In this document: positions 6,116 through 10,576 of the stretch, in pieces | How the letters are laid out: every line of letters begins with the position of its first letter | Position numbering within the stretch: position 1 is the stretch's first letter | Assembly: GCA_013153655.1 (NCBI GenBank) | Contig: JAADEB010000032.1 | Location: forward strand, 1-10,576 | Direction: 5' to 3' | Source of the DNA: Chlorobiota bacterium | GTDB lineage: Bacteria; Bacteroidota; Bacteroidia; Flavobacteriales; Flavobacteriaceae | Length of the DNA stretch: 10,576 bases | The notes under the pieces: generated by a model | Told to the model about the DNA's origin: nothing | What the model saw: only the letters and a program-made list of their open reading frames with translations | Database searches by the model: none | Translations under genes and position numbers: made by a program

Positions 6116-6827
6116 TGTAAATATCAATAAAATAGCCACATTGCGCAATGCACGCGGAGGAAATTTTCCCGATCCACTTCTTTTTGCGCAAAAAATCCAG
6201 GAATACGGCGCCGACGGAATTACGGTACATCCCCGGCCCGACGAACGTCATATACGCTATGCCGACGTACGCGCACTGCGGCCGTTGGTTTGGACGGAAT
6301 TCAACGTGGAAGGCAACCCGATCCCCAAATTTATGGAATTGGTTTTGGAGGTAAAACCCGACCAAGTGACGCTGGTACCCGACGACCCGCACCAAATCAC
6401 CTCCGACCATGGATGGGACACCGTCCGCCACCGGGATTTCCTGCGGGAAATCACGGGGCGCTTGAAAGAAGCCGGCATTCGTCCTTCCATATTCGTGGAC
6501 CCCGTTCCCGAAATGATTGAAGGTGCCGTACACACGGGAACCGAACGTATCGAACTCTACACCGAAAGTTATGCCCGCGGATTTGCCGAAGGACGCGCCG
6601 AAGAGGCCGTAAAACCCTATGCCGAAGCGGCGGCCTTGGCACATCAATTGGGATTGGGCATCAATGCCGGTCATGATTTGAACCTGGATAATATCGTATT
6701 TTTCCTGCAAAAGGTACCCCACGTGGCCGAAGTGTCCATAGGCCATGCGCTGGTGGTCGAGGCCTTATGGTACGGGATGGAAAACGTTATTCGCATGTAT
6801 CTAAACAAAGTTCATGGCACAGCCTAA
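6093..6827 (+). CDS. pdxJ: Pyridoxine 5'-phosphate synthase
   Basis: Cytoplasmic TIM-barrel enzyme that condenses 3-amino-2-oxopropyl phosphate from PdxA with 1-deoxy-D-xylulose 5-phosphate to give pyridoxine 5'-phosphate. The family N-terminus is seen in TKLSVNINKIATLRNARGG, then HPRPDERHI (46-54), TEFNVEGN (68-75), VTLVPD, SIFVDPVPEM (132-141), IELYTESYA and INAGHDLN (190-197), and EVSIGHALVVEAL at the C-terminus. His46, a Glu in the TEFNVEGN motif and His194 correspond to the catalytic residues described for E. coli PdxJ. The length (244) is normal. ATG 6102 gives the usual MTKLSVNIN start and is as likely as ATG 6093; either start lies inside the preceding membrane-protein gene, which suggests translational coupling. 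The end overlaps the next gene by 14 bases. Confidence 0.97.
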   Translation: MKRMTKLSVNINKIATLRNARGGNFPDPLLFAQKIQEYGADGITVHPRPDERHIRYADVRALRPLVWTEFNVEGNPIPKFMELVLEVKPDQVTLVPDDPHQITSDHGWDTVRHRDFLREITGRLKEAGIRPSIFVDPVPEMIEGAVHTGTERIELYTESYARGFAEGRAEEAVKPYAEAAALAHQLGLGINAGHDLNLDNIVFFLQKVPHVAEVSIGHALVVEALWYGMENVIRMYLNKVHGTA

Positions 6828-7599
6828 GAAACCTCTCATGCATTCCATCATCCTGGGCGAAGGACCGCCGCTGATTGTGCTTCACGGTTTCCTGGGGATG
6901 GCCGACAATTGGATCAGCCTTGGCCGCAAATGGGCCGCCGAAGGTTTCCAAGTGCATTTAACCGACTTGCGCAACCACGGCAAATCCTTTTGGTCGCCGC
7001 GCTTCGATTACGAAATCCTCACCCGGGATTTGGAAAATTATATTCATCATCATCATCTTTCCCGTCCTCACATTATCGGCCATTCGTTGGGCGGCAAAAT
7101 AGCCATGTTCGATGCCATAAAGCATCCCGAAAACAGGGGTAAATATGTGATTTTGGACATCGCTCCCCGGCAATATCCGCCCCGTCACGGTTTTATTTTT
7201 CGTGCCATGAAAGCCGTGGACCCCGCCCGGTTCCACAGCCGGCGGGAAGTGGAAAAAGCATTGGAAAAATATATTCCCCAAGCCCGAATCCGTCATTTTA
7301 TTATGAAAAACCTACAACGGACATCCCAAGGAGGCTTCCGGTGGAAACTCAACCTTGAAGTTTTGGAAAAGAGCATGGAAAGCATCGGACAGGCTTTGCC
7401 GGAGGACGCCGTTTGCCTCAAACCCGTTCTTTTCCTTAAAGGAGGGGAATCCGATTATATACAGCCCGAAGACAAAGCACAAATCAATGAAATTTTTCCG
7501 CTTGCACGGGTGGAGGAAATTCCCGGATCCGGTCATTGGCTCCATGCCGAAAAACCCCGGGAGGTGTATGAGAGGATCACGGACTTTATAAGAAATTGA
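6814..7599 (+). CDS. Alpha/beta-fold hydrolase, YbfF-like esterase
   Basis: Predicted cytoplasmic hydrolase of 261 residues with no signal peptide. The alpha/beta-hydrolase core is clear: oxyanion-hole motif LHGFLGMADNW (23-33), DLRNHGKS (51-58), the nucleophile elbow GHSLGGK with Ser91, a helical cap (about 120-195), and GSGHWLHAEKP with His241. The acid could be Asp115 (LDIAP) or Asp214 (GGESDYI); I cannot decide by eye. Overall it resembles the E. coli YbfF acyl-CoA/ester hydrolase group more than peptidases. The start at 6814 overlaps the end of pdxJ by 14 bases; ATG 6838 is an alternative. Physiological substrate unknown; adjacency to pdxJ does not prove a role in B6 metabolism. Four histidines in a row at 78-81 are a chance-looking oddity. 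Confidence 0.88.
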   Translation: MAQPKKPLMHSIILGEGPPLIVLHGFLGMADNWISLGRKWAAEGFQVHLTDLRNHGKSFWSPRFDYEILTRDLENYIHHHHLSRPHIIGHSLGGKIAMFDAIKHPENRGKYVILDIAPRQYPPRHGFIFRAMKAVDPARFHSRREVEKALEKYIPQARIRHFIMKNLQRTSQGGFRWKLNLEVLEKSMESIGQALPEDAVCLKPVLFLKGGESDYIQPEDKAQINEIFPLARVEEIPGSGHWLHAEKPREVYERITDFIRN

Positions 7600-7623
7600 A
7601 AAAAAAATTTATTTGTAACTTTA
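7596..7623 (+). promoter_or_regulatory. Promoter of the FadL-like/SGNH gene pair
   Basis: TTG (7596-7598, overlapping the stop of the hydrolase gene) and TAACTTTA (7616-7623) are separated by 17 bases, fitting the Bacteroidota pattern TTG-N17-23-TAnnTTTG with one mismatch. The start codon at 7649 follows about 25 bases later, giving a short AT-rich leader without a Shine-Dalgarno sequence. Confidence 0.5.
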
Positions 7624-7648
7624 CGGAAACTTAAATGATGTTGTTGAT

Positions 7649-8878
7649 ATGAAAAAATTACTAATCTTCTTTTTGATGTTATCGAGCATCCCCGCCATGG
7701 CAGGCGGATACCGGGTGGCGCTCCAAGGTGCCCGGATGTTAGGTATGGCCCATGCCGGTGTGTCGGTATTCAACAGCGCCGAAACGGCCTTCTTCAATCC
7801 TTCGGGTGTTGCTTTCCTGGAAGGAGAAAATCAATTTTCACTGGGTGTGAATTTGGTATTTTCCAAAGTAAAATTTCAAAATACCAATTATTTATGGACG
7901 GCCGAAACCCAAAACCCCGTCGGCACACCCTTCTATGCCTATTTTACCCATAAAATCGACGATCGTTTCTACCTGTCTCTGGCCGTATATACGCCCTACG
8001 GAAGCACGGTGGAATGGGATCAAGATTGGGTAGGTTCGCATTTGGTCAATAAGATTTCGCTCAAAGCCATTTATTTTCAACCCTCCTTGTCTTTCAAAGT
8101 AAATGATTTTATGAGCGTGGGCGCTTCCTTTATCGCCGCCACGGGTAGCGTGTTCTACAACAAAAATATTAACCGCTTTATGCAAGACGCCGACGGCAAC
8201 CGTACGGACATCACCCTGGATGCCAAAGGAGTTAGCGGTTCGGGTTACGCACTCAGTTTGAGCATCAAGCCGAGCGACCGCTTTGCCTTGGGGGTTACTT
8301 ACCGTTCGAAAGTGCTCTTCAAAGCCCGCTACGGCAAAGCCGAAATCAACGATAATCCCGGTTATCTGCCCGAAAAGGATAATTTCAAAGCCACATTGCC
8401 CATGCCGGCCGAACTCAGTGCCGGTATTTCGGCCAAAATCACCGATAAATGGCTGGTGGCCTTCGATGTAAATGAAACCTACTGGTCGGTGTACAAATCC
8501 TTGGATGTGGATTTCAATCATTTGCCCGATAACAGCATGCCCAAAAATTGGCACGACACCTTTACCTACCGTTTGGGTTCGGCCTACACGCTTACGGACG
8601 CGCTTACCGTTCGCGCCGGTTATTATTACGACCATTCGCCTATTTCCAAAGGTTATTTCTCGCCCGACACTCCGAGTCTTGACAGCAACAATTATACTTT
8701 CGGGATGTCATATCGTTTCAAAAATTGGACGGTGGATGCTTCCTTCCTCTACGCCCAAGGCCTCGAACGAACGGACAGCTACGATTACTATAAGGAAGGC
8801 TTGGGTGCACCGAGATTTGTGGGATCTTATATTTCCAATGCTTATATCGCCTCTTTGGGTGTGAATTATAAATTTTAA
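7649..8878 (+). CDS. OmpP1/FadL-family outer-membrane transport protein
   Basis: Beta-barrel channel of the FadL/TodX/OmpP1 family, which carries long-chain fatty acids or other hydrophobic molecules across the outer membrane. A signal peptide (about 18 residues, cleaved after AMA) is followed by the family's N-terminal hatch pattern: GGYRVALQGARMLGMAHAGV, then SAETAFFNPSGVAFL. The rest alternates hydrophobic and polar residues with many aromatics, as expected of membrane beta strands, and the protein ends in Phe (NYKF), the usual outer-membrane barrel signal. At 409 residues it is within the normal family range. It lies 20 bases before a lipoprotein lipase-like gene and probably shares its transcript. 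The actual ligand is unknown. Confidence 0.93.
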   Translation: MKKLLIFFLMLSSIPAMAGGYRVALQGARMLGMAHAGVSVFNSAETAFFNPSGVAFLEGENQFSLGVNLVFSKVKFQNTNYLWTAETQNPVGTPFYAYFTHKIDDRFYLSLAVYTPYGSTVEWDQDWVGSHLVNKISLKAIYFQPSLSFKVNDFMSVGASFIAATGSVFYNKNINRFMQDADGNRTDITLDAKGVSGSGYALSLSIKPSDRFALGVTYRSKVLFKARYGKAEINDNPGYLPEKDNFKATLPMPAELSAGISAKITDKWLVAFDVNETYWSVYKSLDVDFNHLPDNSMPKNWHDTFTYRLGSAYTLTDALTVRAGYYYDHSPISKGYFSPDTPSLDSNNYTFGMSYRFKNWTVDASFLYAQGLERTDSYDYYKEGLGAPRFVGSYISNAYIASLGVNYKF

Positions 8879-8898
8879 ACGGATTAAAAAAACGGATT

Positions 8899-10404
8899 AT
8901 GAAAAAATATCTTTTGCTTTTATTGCTAACGGGATGGATGTTTCAGTCGTGTAAACACGATTTCAAAAATCCCGTAAATCCCGATGACGTGGAAGTTACG
9001 TCCGGAGATGCCGATTTTTCCGTTTATGTGGCCGTGGGCAATTCGCTTTCGGCCGGTTACATGAACGGCACCTTACACAATAGCGGTCAGGCTTACTCCT
9101 TCCCCAAACTTCTGGCCGACCGCATGCAAGAAGCCGGCGGAGGCGCCTTTACACAACCCTATATGGACGACGATCCGGAAGATGTGGGGGGTATGAAAAT
9201 GGGATCCACCGTGATTATGCAACCCAAATTGGTGGTGGATGCGGCCGACAAAGCCGTGGAACGCATCAACAAAACACCCTCCATGCAATTGGAACCCCAC
9301 CCCGGACCTTACAACAATATGGGGGTACCCGGTGCCAAAATTTATCATTACGTTTATAACGGCTACGGCAATATCGCCAATATGCTCAACGGAACCGCCA
9401 ATCCTTATTTTGTCCGTATGGCTTCGCGTCCCGACGCCAGTGTGCTGGAAGATGTCTTGGCCCAACGTCCTACTTTCTTCACCCTTTGGTTGGGTAACAA
9501 CGACGTCCTGTGGTATGCCACTTCCGGTGGTGCAGGCGTCAACCAAACAGGCAACACCGATCCCAGCACCTACGGTCCCAACGACCTTACCGACCCCGGA
9601 CTGTTCGCTTACCTCTATAACCAAATCCTGCAAGCCCTTACCGCCGGCGGAGCCAAAGGTGCCGTGGCCACCCTGCCCGACGTGGCTTCCATTCCTTTCA
9701 TGACCACCATTCATTACAACCCCATCCCGCTGGACCAAGCCACCGCCGATGCGCTCAACCAAGCCTATGCCCAATACAACGGCGGACTGCAATTGGCCTT
9801 GGCCAACGGATTGATCACTCAGGAAGAAGCCCAAAAACGAACCATCCAATTCCAAGCCGGAAACAATGCCATGGTCATGATTGACGAAGACCTGACCGAC
9901 CTCTCGGCCCTGGGATTGCCTTCCTTGCGTCAAACCACCGCCAACGACTTGATTCCGCTAACCGCCGCTTCGGTTATCGGACAACCGGACCCCAACAACA
10001 ATCAACTGATTATGGGCGTAACTTCTCCCCTGCCCGACCAATATGTGCTCACCGAAACCGAAACCGCCGAAGTGCGTAGCGTAACGGCACAAATGAACGG
10101 TGTTATCCGTGCTTTGGCTCAACAATACGGACTGGCACTGGCCGATATGGAACAAGCCATGGACGAATTGGCACAAGGCATCCGCTTGGAAGACGGAAGT
10201 GTTTATACCGCCGATTATTTCAACGGCGTGGCCACCATGCCCAGTCTGTTCTTCTCCCTGGACGGCGTACATCCCAACCGCAAAGGCTATGTGATTCTGG
10301 CCAATCGCTTTATCGATGCCATCAATGCCAAATACGGATCCACCTTGCGCAAATACGATCCCGGTTACTTCGATACCAATATTACCATTTTACCGCAGAA
10401 TTAA
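8899..10404 (+). CDS. SGNH/GDSL-hydrolase family lipoprotein
   Basis: A 501-residue predicted lipoprotein: signal MKKYLLLLLLTGWMFQSC with lipobox cysteine at 18, probably anchored in the outer membrane. The SGNH hydrolase blocks are present: block I VAVGNSLSAGY (44-54) with nucleophile Ser49, a block II-like glycine in NMGVPGAKIY (140-149), block III LWLGNNDVLW (196-205) with Asn201, and block V SLDGVHPNRKGY (453-464) with Asp455 and His458. The canonical GDS is GNS here. About 250 residues separate blocks III and V, far more than in compact 200-residue SGNH enzymes, suggesting an inserted cap or lid around 210-450. It follows the OmpP1/FadL gene by 20 bases, an arrangement I recall as common in Bacteroidota. 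Release of fatty acids from lipids or esters for uptake by the channel is inferred, not shown. Confidence 0.9.
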   Translation: MKKYLLLLLLTGWMFQSCKHDFKNPVNPDDVEVTSGDADFSVYVAVGNSLSAGYMNGTLHNSGQAYSFPKLLADRMQEAGGGAFTQPYMDDDPEDVGGMKMGSTVIMQPKLVVDAADKAVERINKTPSMQLEPHPGPYNNMGVPGAKIYHYVYNGYGNIANMLNGTANPYFVRMASRPDASVLEDVLAQRPTFFTLWLGNNDVLWYATSGGAGVNQTGNTDPSTYGPNDLTDPGLFAYLYNQILQALTAGGAKGAVATLPDVASIPFMTTIHYNPIPLDQATADALNQAYAQYNGGLQLALANGLITQEEAQKRTIQFQAGNNAMVMIDEDLTDLSALGLPSLRQTTANDLIPLTAASVIGQPDPNNNQLIMGVTSPLPDQYVLTETETAEVRSVTAQMNGVIRALAQQYGLALADMEQAMDELAQGIRLEDGSVYTADYFNGVATMPSLFFSLDGVHPNRKGYVILANRFIDAINAKYGSTLRKYDPGYFDTNITILPQN

Positions 10405-10422
10405 CCGCCAAATTTTATCATC

Positions 10423-10457
10423 AAAAACCGCTCATGCCTTCATGAGCGGTTTTTTTT
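10423..10457 (+). terminator. Intrinsic terminator after the SGNH lipoprotein gene
   Basis: CCGCTCATG (10428-10436), a CCTT loop and CATGAGCGG (10441-10449) form a 9-bp stem, extended by A-T pairs on both sides and followed by eight T. It begins 19 bases after the stop codon. The preceding A-run would also allow some termination on the other strand, after the tRNA. Confidence 0.92.
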
Positions 10458-10492
10458 ATGCGTTATAATAAAATGGGAAGAAATAAAAAAAG

Positions 10493-10576
10493 CGGTGGGA
10501 GGGGGATTCGAACCCCCGGTGCCCTTGCGAGCACAACGGTTTTCGAGACCGCCCCGTTCAACCGCTCCGGCATCCC
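10493..10576 (-). tRNA. tRNA-Ser (anticodon CGA), 5' end cut by the window edge
   Basis: Read on the minus strand the sequence from 10576 is a type II tRNA: the end of the acceptor strand (GGGA), a D-arm (CCGGAGCGGTTGAACGG), an anticodon arm with loop CTCGAAA and anticodon CGA (reads UCG), a long variable arm (GTGCTCGCAAGGGCAC), the T-arm with GGTTCGAATCC, and acceptor TCCCACC ending with discriminator G at 10493. The 3' strand predicts a 5' strand GGTGGGA, so three bases lie beyond the window. CCA is not encoded. A run of seven T follows one base later and may terminate transcription. Confidence 0.95.

Noticed and set aside
6066..6746. Minus-strand open frame of 226 codons
   Set aside because: It is antisense to pdxJ, which is conserved throughout.
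7892..8635. Minus-strand open frame of 247 codons
   Set aside because: It is antisense to the FadL-like gene, whose signal peptide, N-terminal pattern and C-terminal Phe are clear.
9073..9933. Minus-strand open frame of 286 codons, Gly/Val/His-rich
   Set aside because: It is antisense to the SGNH lipoprotein gene; its composition is what reverse-complemented codons give, and it has no domain or start context.
1..10576. CRISPR array, insertion sequence, integrase or toxin-antitoxin pair
   Set aside because: I saw no regularly spaced repeats, transposase motifs, terminal inverted repeats or small toxin-like gene pairs; the tRNA edge shows no attachment-site duplication within the window.

Overview
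The window looks like chromosomal DNA of a member of the Bacteroidota, probably Flavobacteriia or a related class. The reasons are a family S46 dipeptidyl-peptidase, an OmpP1/FadL porin paired with an SGNH lipoprotein, Bacteroidota-type promoter boxes (TAnnTTTG-like, with TTG upstream), the absence of Shine-Dalgarno sequences, and close matches to Bacteroidota forms of PdxA, PdxJ and RibE. I cannot name a genus.

Layout. Positions 1-1259 (minus strand) hold most of an AT-rich gene for a large lipoprotein of no family I recognise; it runs off the left edge. Its reading frame is broken by a run of ten C residues just after the lipobox cysteine; losing one C or gaining two would restore a continuous protein. 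Positions 1260-1608 are non-coding, with a likely promoter, a perfect 16-bp palindrome and a strong bidirectional terminator. Positions 1609-3837 (minus) encode a secreted S46 peptidase of DPP7 type, and 4039-4635 (minus) riboflavin synthase. Divergently from ribE, 4699-7599 (plus) is a tightly packed set: pdxA, a small three-helix membrane protein, pdxJ and an alpha/beta hydrolase, the last three overlapping. After a short promoter gap, 7649-10404 (plus) encodes an OmpP1/FadL outer-membrane channel and a large SGNH-hydrolase lipoprotein, closed by a hairpin terminator. A tRNA-Ser(CGA) on the minus strand lies at the right edge, lacking its first three bases.

How the parts work together. PdxA and PdxJ catalyse consecutive late steps of DXP-dependent vitamin B6 synthesis, and RibE, reading away from the same 63-bp spacer, makes riboflavin, the precursor of the FMN used by the B6 oxidase PdxH. 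The FadL-like channel and the lipase-like lipoprotein suggest a lipid hydrolysis and uptake pair at the outer membrane. The rest of the window is mostly housekeeping. The most unusual signal is the poly-C tract in the left-hand lipoprotein gene, which has the architecture of a slipped-strand phase switch but could also be a sequencing error.
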